DNA from: Pseudoclavibacter soli DSM 23366
GTDB taxonomy: Bacteria > Actinomycetota > Actinomycetes > Actinomycetales > Microbacteriaceae
Reading direction: 5' to 3'
Assembly: GCF_000423505.1 (NCBI RefSeq)
Contig: NZ_AUIC01000006.1
Location: forward strand, 48,146-112,145
Length of the DNA stretch: 64,000 nt
Both the position numbers and the translations under genes were made by a program. This document shows positions 39,448-47,800 of this stretch, one piece after another (the first letter of the stretch is position 1; every line of letters starts with the position of its first letter). Under the pieces are notes generated by a model. It made no database searches, was not told the DNA's origin, and saw only the letters and a program-made list of their open reading frames with translations.

Positions 39448-40263
39448 TCAGGCTCCGATGAGAAACACAACTTCACGTCGCGCGTGTGACCCTCTCGTCA
39501 TCAGCGAATATGGGCGATCGCCTGTCGGAAGTTCGATGGCACCGGCATACCGACGACGCTGGTCTGGCGTGTCGGGGCCGACAACCACGGAGGGGCCGGG
39601 GCGAGCCAGAAGTAGGCGCGCCAACTCGTCATGGGCGGGCTCATCCATTGAGTGTGCGTACAACCGCGGGCCTTCCTCGGGGTACGGCGGGTCGATAAAA
39701 GCAAGCGCGTCTTTGTGGTGAGCGAGACTCGCCTGCCAGCCTTGTGCTTCGGGTGCGGCAGAGAGAATGCCTGAGGCCCCAAGTTCGAAGATGCGGCCGA
39801 TTCGCTCAGCCAATGTCTCCGGGCGCCAGCGCTGTTCCATCCTGCTCGCAGGCCCCGCACCGATGATGCCACTCCAGCTGAGCCTCGACAGCGCCAGCGT
39901 GCGGAAGGCGCGCCCAAGCCGTGTCTCCGGGGATGAGGCGCGTAGCTCCAAAAACCTCTCTCGCGTGGGGAAGAAACGATGGACTAGGTCGATCAGCGGC
40001 ACCGGATCTGTGAGAGCCACCGCCCAGAATGAGGCGATGCCTTCGTCAGCATCGGCGAGAGTTGCTCGTGCCACCAGCCCCGTCTGCGCCAACAGGAGTG
40101 ATACCGCACCGGTTCCGGCAAACGGCTCCACGAACCGCTCTACCCCAAGACGATCGGCGACCTTGGCCACATCACGGGCGAGCGCGCGTCGCGCGCCCGG
40201 TCGAGATAGCGGCGATCGCGCAGCAGGGGACAGTTTCAACAACTCGGCAGTGATCCGCTCCAA
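39448..40263 (-). CDS. Dam-like (D12 class) DNA adenine methylase
   Basis: Protein of 271 residues. SAM motif FVEPFAGTGAVS (about 44-55) and catalytic AFIDPPYPEEGPRLY (about 187-201) are intact. Target site unknown; D12-class enzymes methylate N6 of adenine, often at GATC. Start is TTG 40263 with GAGGAGA upstream; no ATG in frame is better placed. No matching restriction gene is adjacent. It may do the job lost by the broken copy at 21011. Confidence 0.8.
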   Translation of the reverse strand: MERITAELLKLSPAARSPLSRPGARRALARDVAKVADRLGVERFVEPFAGTGAVSLLLAQTGLVARATLADADEGIASFWAVALTDPVPLIDLVHRFFPTRERFLELRASSPETRLGRAFRTLALSRLSWSGIIGAGPASRMEQRWRPETLAERIGRIFELGASGILSAAPEAQGWQASLAHHKDALAFIDPPYPEEGPRLYAHSMDEPAHDELARLLLARPGPSVVVGPDTPDQRRRYAGAIELPTGDRPYSLMTRGSHARREVVFLIGA

Positions 40264-40322
40264 CGCCCATCTCCTCGCAAGACTGGTGTCCTTCGAGCCT
40301 ACCGAACAGGTGCACTGTGCAT

Positions 40323-40736
40323 CTATAAATCAATCACATTGACGCTGTCGGCTACATGTTCCATCCAGTCGAGGTCGTCGAGCGCGAAGTCCTCGGCGTA
40401 GGTTTCGACGACCACCGTGTCTTGTGCCCGCCAGAGATAGAGCACTTGACCATGCGGTGTATCCACACGAAGCCCGGACCCCAAGGCGTGCTCCATCGGC
40501 TGCACTACAAGCCCGGAGGCAGCGCCATCCGCCGAAGAGACCATATCGATGACATCTGCAGGGGCAAGATCAAGCACCACCGCGGCACGAATATTCGATG
40601 CACCATCCGCAGACCGCCAGCAGGCGCGTGCCGTCAGGCCGCCCACCCACCCGGGGTGGTGGGTCTCGTCCGCGGGGCAGGCACGCCACCCCGGAGGAAC
40701 CTCCAGCTCCAAAATGACATCACGTCGAGATTTCAT
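40323..40736 (-). CDS. hypothetical protein
   Basis: Protein of 137 residues, mixed alpha/beta, with PPGWRACPADETHHPGW and a WMEHVADSVNVIDL ending. ATG 40736 follows GGGGGG. Divergent from the 40764-42972 operon. Not recognised. Confidence 0.58.
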   Translation of the reverse strand: MKSRRDVILELEVPPGWRACPADETHHPGWVGGLTARACWRSADGASNIRAAVVLDLAPADVIDMVSSADGAASGLVVQPMEHALGSGLRVDTPHGQVLYLWRAQDTVVVETYAEDFALDDLDWMEHVADSVNVIDL

Positions 40737-40744
40737 CAGCCCCC

Positions 40745-40750
40745 CGCATA
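40745..40750 (+). promoter_or_regulatory. CCCGCATA promoter motif
   Basis: 13 nt before the GTG of the proposed small gene at 40764, and the best promoter candidate for the 40764-42972 operon. Confidence 0.5.
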
Positions 40751-40763
40751 GCTATCAGCGTAC

Positions 40764-40862
40764 GTGCTTGCCCCAACACTGTTGGGATACATGGGGTGCC
40801 TCATGGCGGTGGTGTCCTACCCGGTGTGCTGCGGCAGCAATGAGCGGAGGAGCAGATCGTGA
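40764..40862 (+). CDS. possible small hydrophobic protein (32 aa)
   Basis: GTG frame reading MLAPTLLGYMGCLMAVVSYP... and ending in a GTGA overlap with the next gene. It begins just behind a promoter motif. One short hydrophobic helix with two Cys. It could be a leader peptide or small membrane protein. Internal ATGs at 40791 and 40803 are alternatives. Weak evidence apart from the overlap and position. Confidence 0.35.
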   Translation: MLAPTLLGYMGCLMAVVSYPVCCGSNERRSRS

Positions 40863-41047
40863 GCTTGGTCGCAGACCTCAGCAACCGAGGGTACAGTCTT
40901 CGGTCCACGCCCTACGCATGGATCATTCATGATGGCCGCCTTTTCCCAGTCTGGCAATCACAGGACTACGTCGGTCCTGTCCCGACAGCCTGTGCAGAAA
41001 CGATAGACGAACTCGTGACTGCACTCAAAACGAAGGATCCCGTATGA
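40859..41047 (+). CDS. small hypothetical protein
   Basis: Protein of 62 residues. GTG start after AGCGGAGGAGCAG. Contains YAWIIHDGRLFPVWQSQDY, a compact beta pattern. ATGA overlap with the next gene. Not recognised. Confidence 0.62.
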   Translation: MSLVADLSNRGYSLRSTPYAWIIHDGRLFPVWQSQDYVGPVPTACAETIDELVTALKTKDPV

Positions 41048-41352
41048 GCGACACAGCAAAGACAGAACCGGAGACAATCCGGCTGATTCTGCACTTCGAG
41101 AGTCGCACCCAGCCGCATCGGAGCACTGCAGTAAAACTCGAACGCACCATCCGACGTATCGAATCGGCACGTGAGTCCACCGTTCGTCCTGCCACGCTCA
41201 GCGATGCCCCTGAGACGCTGATCCTCGTGCTCGACCTTGTTTGCGCACCACCCACCTACACCATCGACACCTTGGTCGCAGTTCTCGCGGTCATCCGAGC
41301 CGAGCTCGGTGACGCAGTCAGTGCCATCACCCCCGTCGAGAACGGAGACTGA
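41044..41352 (+). CDS. hypothetical protein
   Basis: Protein of 102 residues starting in an ATGA overlap. Beta-alpha pattern TIRLILHFES ... LILVLDLVCAPPTYTIDTLVAVLAVIRAEL suggests a small alpha/beta domain. Part of a tightly packed six-gene run ending with a TetR regulator. Confidence 0.6.
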   Translation: MSDTAKTEPETIRLILHFESRTQPHRSTAVKLERTIRRIESARESTVRPATLSDAPETLILVLDLVCAPPTYTIDTLVAVLAVIRAELGDAVSAITPVENGD

Positions 41353-41354
41353 TC

Positions 41355-42050
41355 ATGGAAGACCTCACAGAAGTGCTTGGCCCCTCAGAAGATCGCTACC
41401 TCGGAGCTGGGTATCGGCGGCTGGTGACTACGGTGGACGGAGACATCGCGCGCTTCATATATCTGCCGGGCGTCGGACGCATCACTGATCACGTCACCTC
41501 TATTGAAGCTGTCAGCGCGGCCCTGCTCGCATCTGGAACGACGGGGTGGCGTCATATCGACGTGGCCGCGCCGCGTCAGCTGACGCCGAGTGCCGCAGAT
41601 GTACTAGTGAAAGTTGACCGTGACGGTGACGAAACCAGTGTGCTTCTTGCAGGGTTCACAGCTCGGCTTTCTGACGACAGTGGTCAACCTCGCCACCTTG
41701 TCGCAGCGGGGAGATCTCGGACGACCGTCACCGGACAGGGGCTCGCGCACCATACGTGGGCTGAAGATACCCCCGGCGTGGTCGATTTGATCGCTTTGAT
41801 GGGTGAGCTATCCCAAGTGGCCATCCAGCGAGAGCTCGGGCTCTCCCACGCTGACTACGGTCAGCTGGTCATGCGACGAATCACTCTGGATACTGTGGAT
41901 GTGCTGCCGCAGGAGCATTTCACTTCGCAGACCGAGTTGCTCCGATTTCGAACCCTCCAACTGGCCGGACGAGAGGTCATCGACGTCCACACCAGCATCC
42001 TGCTGGATGGCGGGACACACGGCCGTGGGGTGCTGGCGGTGATCAGGTGA
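41355..42050 (+). CDS. hypothetical protein
   Basis: Protein of 231 residues beginning 2 nt after the previous stop. Beta-rich N-terminal half and a helical middle (DLIALMGELSQVAIQRELGLSHADYGQLVMRR). Overlaps the next gene by GTGA. Not recognised. Confidence 0.6.
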   Translation: MEDLTEVLGPSEDRYLGAGYRRLVTTVDGDIARFIYLPGVGRITDHVTSIEAVSAALLASGTTGWRHIDVAAPRQLTPSAADVLVKVDRDGDETSVLLAGFTARLSDDSGQPRHLVAAGRSRTTVTGQGLAHHTWAEDTPGVVDLIALMGELSQVAIQRELGLSHADYGQLVMRRITLDTVDVLPQEHFTSQTELLRFRTLQLAGREVIDVHTSILLDGGTHGRGVLAVIR

Positions 42051-42403
42051 GTCGCGAGTACGAAGCCGCAACCGTCAAAAACACTGCCGCGCTCTCTGTT
42101 GGTGACGCCCGCCAGACGCTGCGCAGCATCGTAGCACTGTATCGTGGGGACGAACGCATACGGGCCGGCATGCGGCAGGCGAGGCAGGCCGACAGCGGGC
42201 GCCCGCCGGTCATTATCGATCTGTGGCGGGGGCTGTTCCCCGGCTCGGACCCGAATGCGGTTGACCTGCTGGTCTGCGCCGTAATGGGGGCGAAGGACGT
42301 TGGCGAAGCCCAGCAAGACTCTGTCGATGAAATCGCCGACCGCATGCTCGAAGTAGGTCTTTACGCGATCGAGCTAGTGGAACGAACAGGAGGTTCGCTG
42401 TGA
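42047..42403 (+). CDS. hypothetical protein
   Basis: Protein of 118 residues, GTG start in a GTGA overlap, and itself overlapped by the TetR gene. Helical and acidic toward the C-terminus. Not recognised. Confidence 0.58.
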   Translation: MSREYEAATVKNTAALSVGDARQTLRSIVALYRGDERIRAGMRQARQADSGRPPVIIDLWRGLFPGSDPNAVDLLVCAVMGAKDVGEAQQDSVDEIADRMLEVGLYAIELVERTGGSL

Positions 42404-42972
42404 CTGAGAAACCAGTCAGGCGTCGCCGGCAGGCGGTCGTAGACGACGTATTCGATGCAGTGATCTCGCTGGCGGCGCTGGCCCCCGTAGAGCTCAACGT
42501 CATGGCTATCTGCCGAGAAGCGAACATCACTCGAACGACTTTCTACCGTCACTGGTCAGATGTCGATGAGCTTCTGTCGGCGATCCTGTCCCACCAGTTC
42601 GTCCAGCCGGTCACACCAGACACGAATACGGTTGAGGGTGACCTGCGTGAGCTGCAGGCGGCTGAGATCGCGATGTTCAATGACGCAACATTCCGCGCAT
42701 TGCTCCCGCTTCTGGTGAGTCGAGTCACTCAGAGCAGTGCCGCGGCAACCACCTGGGAGCAGGGTTTCATCATGCCTCGCCGACAGTCGGTCAGACTCAT
42801 TCTCGACCGTGCGGTGGAGCGCGGCCAGATCAAGCCGCAGGATGACTACACGCCTGTTTATGAAGCGCTCGTCGGTCCGCTTGTCGTCGCCGTGCTGTTC
42901 CCACAGTCACGTGAGCTGACGTCTACAGACGTCGACCGTACCGTCAGGGCGGCACTGAGCATCCTCGGCTGA
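42400..42972 (+). CDS. TetR-family transcriptional regulator
   Basis: Protein of 190 residues. The N-terminal HTH, VDDVFDAVISLAALAPVELNVMAICREANITRTTFYRHWSDVDELLSAIL read in pieces (residues about 15-65), has the TetR hallmark T-T-F-Y-R-H-W. The C-terminal ligand domain is helical. GTG start in a GTGA overlap after AACAGGAGG. Last gene of the operon, so it may control its own operon. Confidence 0.8.
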   Translation: MTEKPVRRRRQAVVDDVFDAVISLAALAPVELNVMAICREANITRTTFYRHWSDVDELLSAILSHQFVQPVTPDTNTVEGDLRELQAAEIAMFNDATFRALLPLLVSRVTQSSAAATTWEQGFIMPRRQSVRLILDRAVERGQIKPQDDYTPVYEALVGPLVVAVLFPQSRELTSTDVDRTVRAALSILG

Positions 42973-42976
42973 TTCC

Positions 42977-42996
42977 ATATGCCACATACGGCATAT
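42977..42996 (+). terminator. hairpin after the TetR operon
   Basis: ATATGCC (42977-42983) pairs with GGCATAT (42990-42996), followed by ATTTAG. Located just past the stop at 42972 and before the convergent gene ending at 42999. Confidence 0.55.
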
Positions 42997-42998
42997 AT

Positions 42999-43190
42999 TT
43001 AGAATTCAGCGTCACATGCTTCGCAATACCGCGGGACGTACGGCGCATCCCGCGTGTCCTCTGCGCACCAGTAAGCACCGTACGGCTGCAACCGACCGCT
43101 TGCGAGGAACTCTTCGACCGCGGCGCGAACCTCCGCATCGGTATTGGCTCGCCGGAGGTCGATGACGAGCAGACCCGGTGTGCCGATCAC
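42999..43190 (-). CDS. small Cys-containing protein
   Basis: Protein of 63 residues. GTG start after AAGGAG, overlapping the upstream stop by GTGA. C-terminal CEACDAEF and WCAED could form a metal site. Co-translated with the oligoribonuclease-like gene. Not recognised. Confidence 0.58.
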   Translation of the reverse strand: MIGTPGLLVIDLRRANTDAEVRAAVEEFLASGRLQPYGAYWCAEDTRDAPYVPRYCEACDAEF

Positions 43191-43939
43191 GCCAGCTCCT
43201 TTCGGAGGACATCCAACTGCCAGCGGTATTCGTCCAGAGAGCCGCGGATGTCGTCGAAGGCAGTGTGGGCCGGTGTCTTGCCCGAGTTCGGCCCGCCGAA
43301 GTACCCGAGCGCGCCCAGCAGGAACCGATTAGAACTCACATCCAACACTCGGTAGTGCAGCCATTGCTCCAGCCGCGGCAGTTTCGCCTCGAGGAACTTA
43401 CGGTCGAGAGCAACAGAACTTCCCGCCAAGCGTGCCTGTCGAGGATGAACCGCCCACTGTTGCACGTAGGCGAGCACTTCTTCCTCGATCTGCGTCAGCG
43501 GTAAGCCCGCCGCCAGACGATCCCACAGCCCCGTGCGTGTGTGCATCTGGCGGACGGTGTCGTCAGCGTGGTCGTAGAGAGCCACCGATTCCTCGGCATC
43601 GTAGTGAACCACAGCATGATAGCCGTGCTCGTCTACCAGATTCCCGGATGCGTCGGTGACGAGAACTGCGATCTCCAGCAGCTCATCATGGTTGTCCCAC
43701 GGGTCGAGTCCGGTGGTCTCGACATCCACCCATACCAGCAGGGGAGCAGCAGATTTCTCCGCAGCCGGTTGGAGTGTGGTCAGTGGGACAACCGGTCGGC
43801 CTCGGGTGGCGCCGTGACCTGCAGGCATCAGGACGGCTCGCCCGGGTGCACCTGAATCTCTGGCGAGCAGACTCTCGATTTGCCAGCGTCCCTCGTATCG
43901 TGACGTGGTGACCAGGTCACCGGGTGTGAATGTATGCAC
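43187..43939 (-). CDS. oligoribonuclease-like DEDDh exonuclease with N-terminal SH3-like module
   Basis: Protein of 250 residues. From about residue 65 on: WVDVETTGLDP (Exo I), LLEIAVLVTD, YRVLDVSSNRFL (Exo II region), and HTAFDDIRGSLDEYRW (Exo III with the catalytic His), which is the oligoribonuclease pattern. Orn degrades 2-5 nt RNA, including pGpG. The first 60 residues (TFTPGDLVTTSRYEGRWQIESLLARD) are an added SH3-like module not found in ordinary Orn. GTG 43939 with GGAGG upstream is preferred over GTG 43948. Confidence 0.78.
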   Translation of the reverse strand: MHTFTPGDLVTTSRYEGRWQIESLLARDSGAPGRAVLMPAGHGATRGRPVVPLTTLQPAAEKSAAPLLVWVDVETTGLDPWDNHDELLEIAVLVTDASGNLVDEHGYHAVVHYDAEESVALYDHADDTVRQMHTRTGLWDRLAAGLPLTQIEEEVLAYVQQWAVHPRQARLAGSSVALDRKFLEAKLPRLEQWLHYRVLDVSSNRFLLGALGYFGGPNSGKTPAHTAFDDIRGSLDEYRWQLDVLRKELA

Positions 43940-43962
43940 GTGCTGCACCTCCTGAGAGAGGC

Positions 43963-43970
43963 TATGCGGG
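43963..43970 (-). promoter_or_regulatory. CCCGCATA promoter motif
   Basis: 23 nt before GTG 43939, with TCAGGAGG between. Confidence 0.55.
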
Positions 43971-44119
43971 GCACCTGTCGAGTATGGGGGCTGGCGTGTC
44001 GACGGAGACTTGCCAGACCGAGATCCGGAAGAGCACGGGCACGTTCGATCAGTGCCAGCATGGGGCTAAGACGGCGAAAGAGGGTGCTTCAGCGGCACAT
44101 CAACGGGCCGCCGGTGATT

Positions 44120-44174
44120 TTAGGCTTGGTGTTGAGTGCTCCGCTCTGAGTGGAGCGATTGACGCCAAGCCTAA
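44120..44174. repeat. large inverted repeat 1
   Basis: TTAGGCTTGG (44120-44129) and CCAAGCCTAA (44165-44174), with an inner GCTCC/GGAGC stem (44138-44156). Confidence 0.8.
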
Positions 44175-44291
44175 CACCTCTGTCAACCCCCACACAACCC
44201 CCAAAACAGGCACCTTCGCACCCAAAACAGGGGTCGCAAGAGAGCGAAAAAGCAGGCCAGGAACCCCAGAAAACAGCCCCGAAAAGCACTT

Positions 44292-44351
44292 TTAGGCTTG
44301 GCTGCGGCAGGTGAGCGGGCACTTGAGTGAAGCTGGTGCAGCCAAGCCTAA
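44292..44351. repeat. large inverted repeat 2, same core as repeat 1
   Basis: TTAGGCTTGGCTGC (44292-44305) and GCAGCCAAGCCTAA (44338-44351), a perfect 14-bp stem. The right arms of both repeats continue into similar CACC...CTGTCAA sequence. Confidence 0.8.
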
Positions 44352-44500
44352 CACCCCCTGTCAAGCCCCACAACACCCAAAAACCACCACCCCAAAACCC
44401 CGTACTTCCCCGGAAACACGCGGAACCAGCCCCCTCGCGGACACCACACCACCCAAAACCACCCACACGAAAAACACCCAAAAACCCGCCCACGTCCGAC

Positions 44501-44775
44501 CTGTCCGCAGCCTGTCCGCACAGCCCGCGGACAACAAAAACCCCGGAATTCCGGGCCAAAACAGCCCTCCAACACCCTGTCCGCAAAAAACGCCCGAGGG
44601 GACCCCCCCTCGTATGTGAGAAAGAGAAATATATCTCCCCCAGCCCCTATATATATCTCTCTCTTTAACAAATCATTTAACTAGACAGACAGAGAGGACA
44701 GGCCCCTACAGCCCAGTAATTACAAGGGAAAATTTGTCCGCAAGCTCTGCGGACAAGCCGCGGACAAGCAGGACA
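44501..44775. repeat. TGTCCGC / GCGGACA iteron-like repeats
   Basis: TGTCCGC occurs near 44502, 44513, 44579 and 44735; GCGGACA near 44527, 44749 and 44760; a near match GCAGGACA at 44768. Both orientations flank the AT-rich tract at 44622-44690. Confidence 0.65.
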
Positions 44776-44804
44776 AACCCGCAGCAGCCCCGAAACACCC
44801 CGCA

Positions 44805-44810
44805 CGCATA
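44805..44810 (+). promoter_or_regulatory. CGCATA leaderless promoter motif of the pilus operon
   Basis: 10 nt before the pilB ATG at 44821; no ribosome site between. Lies at the downstream edge of the iteron region. Confidence 0.58.
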
Positions 44811-44820
44811 GCTCTCTGAC

Positions 44821-46506
44821 ATGAATAGGTTTCTTGAATCTCTGCGTGCCGCCGGCGTACCCGATGTGGTTCTCTCACGTATCCCAGAGGATCGTGTGAG
44901 CAGCTCATCCGGAACACTCGCTTGGTTGCTCGAGAGTCAGCTGGTGGATGATCGGCTGTTGGCTGATGTTGCCGCAGAGACCTCACGGCACACGCGAGTG
45001 GACCCGCCACAGGCGAGCAGTATTCCGGATCCTGTGGTGTCAATGATCGCGGGGAATGTGGCTCGCACGAGTCTGGTTGCCCCGGTCAGTGATGACGGAA
45101 CCTACCTCGATGTGCTGGTGGTGAACCCGTTCGACAGGTCTCTGGTCAACGCCGTCGGAGGATCCTCAGGGCGTCGCGTCCGTGTACAGGTCTGCGCTCG
45201 CGGCGCCCTGCAGGAACTGATCGCCGAGCTGTACCGCTCCGACTCAGAGCAGATGCTGGACAGCCTGGGGGAGGACCTGCGCGCCCAGCGCGAGATCATC
45301 TCCAGCGGCGAAGAGTCAGATGATGCCGCGGCGGATTCGAGTCCGGCCGCCCGACTGGTTGTCGGCATCCTGCAGCGAGCTGTGGACGAGGGAGCCTCTG
45401 ATGTGCACATTCAGCCGTCACCGACTGGCGTACATATCCGCCACCGTGTGGACGGTGTGCTGCGGGAGGTGAGCACCTATGACGCGAACGTGCACCAATC
45501 CCTGATCAACCGACTGAAGATCCTTGCCCAGTTGGATATCGCCACCCGTCACAAGCCGCAGGATGGTCGTATCGGTCTGAAGCTCAACGGCGGCACCACC
45601 GACATTCGCCTTGCCATCCTGCCTTCGGTGCGTGGAGAGTCCGCGGTTATGCGAATCCTCAACCAGTCCGGTGGTCCGCTCGATATCTCCAAGCAGGAGT
45701 TCGCACCCGCCGCTCTGGAAGCCTTCAAGCAGGGGTACCACGCCTCTTATGGACTCGTACTCGTGACCGGGCCGACGGGGTCTGGCAAGTCGACAACGCT
45801 GCACTCTGCGCTGACGGACATCAACAAGCCCGAAGTGAACATCATCACCGTTGAGGACCCGGTCGAGTTTCGATACCCCGGCGTGACGCAGATTCAGGTC
45901 AACGAGAAACAGGGGCTCACCTTTGCCGGTGCGCTGCGATCAATCCTCCGCGCCGACCCGGATATTCTCCTCGTCGGCGAGCTCCGAGACGGTGAGACAG
46001 CGTCCATCGCCATGGACGCATCACTGACCGGTCACCTTGTGCTGTCAACCCTGCACACCAACGACGCGGCCTCGGCTGTTGGACGTCTGACCAAAATGGG
46101 CATCGAGCCGTTCCTGCTCGCCTCGGCGTTGCGAGTGGTAGTTGGGCAGCGTCTCGTGCGGCGCCTGTGCACCCAGTGCTGTCGGCCTGCCGAGATGTCT
46201 GCCGGGCAGCTGAGACGCCTCGGCTTCAGTATCCCCGAGGCAGCCCCCGACGAGGCGGTTGTCCATGTGCATGAGGCTGTCGGCTGCTCGCGATGTAATG
46301 ACACCGGCTACCAGGGGCGGCTGGCAATCAGAGAGGTTCTTGTCGTCGACGACGTCATGCGCCGCATGATCGCTGAGGGGCGGACCGGGGCCGAGCTCGC
46401 CGAACGGGCCATCGTTGCCGGGATGGAGACGATCCGCACGGACGGGCTGCGCAAAGTCGCCGAAGGCAAGACCTCCGTCGCTGAGATTCTGCGCGTCAGC
46501 GCGTGA
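44821..46506 (+). CDS. pilB: type IV pilus assembly ATPase PilB
   Basis: Protein of 561 residues. N-terminal GspE-type domain (1-130), then the ATPase: Walker A GPTGSGKST (about 316-324), Asp box ITVEDPVEF (about 341), Walker B ILLVGELRD (about 382), His box STLHTNDA (about 408). A zinc-binding tetracysteine lies at CTQCC ... CSRCNDTGY (about 448-500). It powers pilus extension from the cytoplasmic side of the membrane. First gene of the operon through pilT. Confidence 0.93.
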   Translation: MNRFLESLRAAGVPDVVLSRIPEDRVSSSSGTLAWLLESQLVDDRLLADVAAETSRHTRVDPPQASSIPDPVVSMIAGNVARTSLVAPVSDDGTYLDVLVVNPFDRSLVNAVGGSSGRRVRVQVCARGALQELIAELYRSDSEQMLDSLGEDLRAQREIISSGEESDDAAADSSPAARLVVGILQRAVDEGASDVHIQPSPTGVHIRHRVDGVLREVSTYDANVHQSLINRLKILAQLDIATRHKPQDGRIGLKLNGGTTDIRLAILPSVRGESAVMRILNQSGGPLDISKQEFAPAALEAFKQGYHASYGLVLVTGPTGSGKSTTLHSALTDINKPEVNIITVEDPVEFRYPGVTQIQVNEKQGLTFAGALRSILRADPDILLVGELRDGETASIAMDASLTGHLVLSTLHTNDAASAVGRLTKMGIEPFLLASALRVVVGQRLVRRLCTQCCRPAEMSAGQLRRLGFSIPEAAPDEAVVHVHEAVGCSRCNDTGYQGRLAIREVLVVDDVMRRMIAEGRTGAELAERAIVAGMETIRTDGLRKVAEGKTSVAEILRVSA

Positions 46507-46561
46507 CCGGACAGCGCACTACGCATACGGCCTTGTTGGAACCAGTGAAAGGGCAAGCTGC

Positions 46562-47788
46562 ATGAGCCAGTTCGAGTACATCGCACGAGATGCGCAGGGG
46601 CGTCGGCGCCGCGGACGTATTGACGCGGCAAGCCGCGAGGTGGCACTGGCACAGTTGTCAGATCGGTTCGCGGCCATTGTCTCCCTTGACGAATCATCCG
46701 GCACGCTCAACAAGGACATCAACATTCCGGGGATGGGTTCTAAGGGCGTCCGCCCCAAGGACCTCGCTCTCGTGGCTCGTCAGCTGTCAACCATGGTCGG
46801 TGCCGGCCTTCCGCTGACTGAGGCTCTTGACCTTGTCAGCTCCCAGACCCAGCGTTCGAAGTCACTGGGTGCGGCGCTTTCGTCCGTTCGTCAGGACGTC
46901 GTCGCCGGATCGAGCCTGACCGAGGCGCTGGCGCTGCATCCCAAGATGTTCCCACAGCTGTTCGTGAGCCTCGTGGAAGCCGGCGAGGCCTCAGGGGAAC
47001 TGGATCGTACACTGGCCTCAGCGGCGGGCGCTTTCGAGCGGCAGCACAAACTGCGAGCCAAGATCAAATCCGCGATGACGTATCCGGTTGTCGTGCTGGC
47101 AATCGCATTCATCGCCGTCATCGGCATCGTCTGGACACTCGTCCCGAAGTTCGAGGAGATGTTCGCCGCTCTCGGCGGCCAGCTCCCGCTGCCGACACGC
47201 GTGCTTGTGGCTGTCAGCCACCAGATGCCGTGGCTTGGACCGCTCATCATCGCAGTGACACTCGCGTCTGTCCTGTTCCTGCGCGCCAGCCATGACAAGG
47301 CGTGGTTTCGCCGGCGGTGGGATCCGATCAAGCTCAGGCTCCCGATCATCGGACCCCTTGCTCGCAAGCTGGCTGTCGCCCGTTTTGCGGATGCACTCTC
47401 ATTACTGACGAATGTGGGCGTGCCGATCACCTCATCGCTCGATCTGGTTGGTCGAGCCAGTGGCAACTGGGTCATCGAACAGGCAGCCCGCCAAGTGCGT
47501 GAAGACGTCGAGTCTGGTCGCTCCATCCAGAGCGCGCTCCTCGCGCAGCCGGTATTCCCAGAGCTGACCACGAAGCTGATCGGCGCTGGCGAGGCAGCAG
47601 GTGACCTGCCCTCGATGCTGGAAAAAGTCGCTGAGTTCTACAACGACGATGTCACCGAGGCTACTGAGCAGCTGACCAGCATCATCGAGCCGGTCATGAT
47701 CGTCGTCATCGGCGCAGTCATCGGCGGCATCGTCATCAGCCTGTACCTGCCCATGTTCCAGATCAACACCCTGATCTCCAATTCCTGA
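46562..47788 (+). CDS. pilC: type IV pilus inner-membrane platform protein PilC
   Basis: Protein of 408 residues with two T2SF domains (about 70-195 and 275-395) and membrane helices near 172-192, 222-242 and 375-397. Family pattern ARQLSTMVGAGLPLTEAL and FADALSLLTNVGVPITSSLDL repeats in each half. Start ATG 46562 follows AAAGGGC. Platform that works with PilB and PilT. A CGCATA motif at 46522 may be a weak internal promoter. Confidence 0.92.
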   Translation: MSQFEYIARDAQGRRRRGRIDAASREVALAQLSDRFAAIVSLDESSGTLNKDINIPGMGSKGVRPKDLALVARQLSTMVGAGLPLTEALDLVSSQTQRSKSLGAALSSVRQDVVAGSSLTEALALHPKMFPQLFVSLVEAGEASGELDRTLASAAGAFERQHKLRAKIKSAMTYPVVVLAIAFIAVIGIVWTLVPKFEEMFAALGGQLPLPTRVLVAVSHQMPWLGPLIIAVTLASVLFLRASHDKAWFRRRWDPIKLRLPIIGPLARKLAVARFADALSLLTNVGVPITSSLDLVGRASGNWVIEQAARQVREDVESGRSIQSALLAQPVFPELTTKLIGAGEAAGDLPSMLEKVAEFYNDDVTEATEQLTSIIEPVMIVVIGAVIGGIVISLYLPMFQINTLISNS

Positions 47789-47800
47789 GAGGAAACCATA

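Larger units (their letters stand above)
43972..44804. other. non-coding control region, candidate replication origin
   Basis: About 830 nt without a convincing gene. It holds two large inverted repeats with the same core (44120-44174 and 44292-44351), a C/A-rich top strand (about 44160-44620), at least seven TGTCCGC/GCGGACA repeats (44501-44767), and an AT-rich stretch (about 44622-44690) including TATATATATC and TTTAACAAATCATTTAA. Iterons beside an AT-rich tract are typical of plasmid origins, but no initiator gene is adjacent. Confidence 0.5.

Noticed and set aside
44089..44586. 165-codon minus-strand frame in the control region
   Set aside because: Gly/Cys/Trp/Phe-rich product caused by the C/A-biased strand; it crosses both inverted repeats and several iterons.
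44501..44775. TGTCCGC repeats as a CRISPR array
   Set aside because: Units are only 7 nt, spacing is irregular and both orientations occur; no cas genes nearby.
46522..46527. CGCATA between pilB and pilC as a strong promoter
   Set aside because: Lacks the preceding CC and is 34 nt from the start in what looks like one operon, so it is not listed as a separate promoter.
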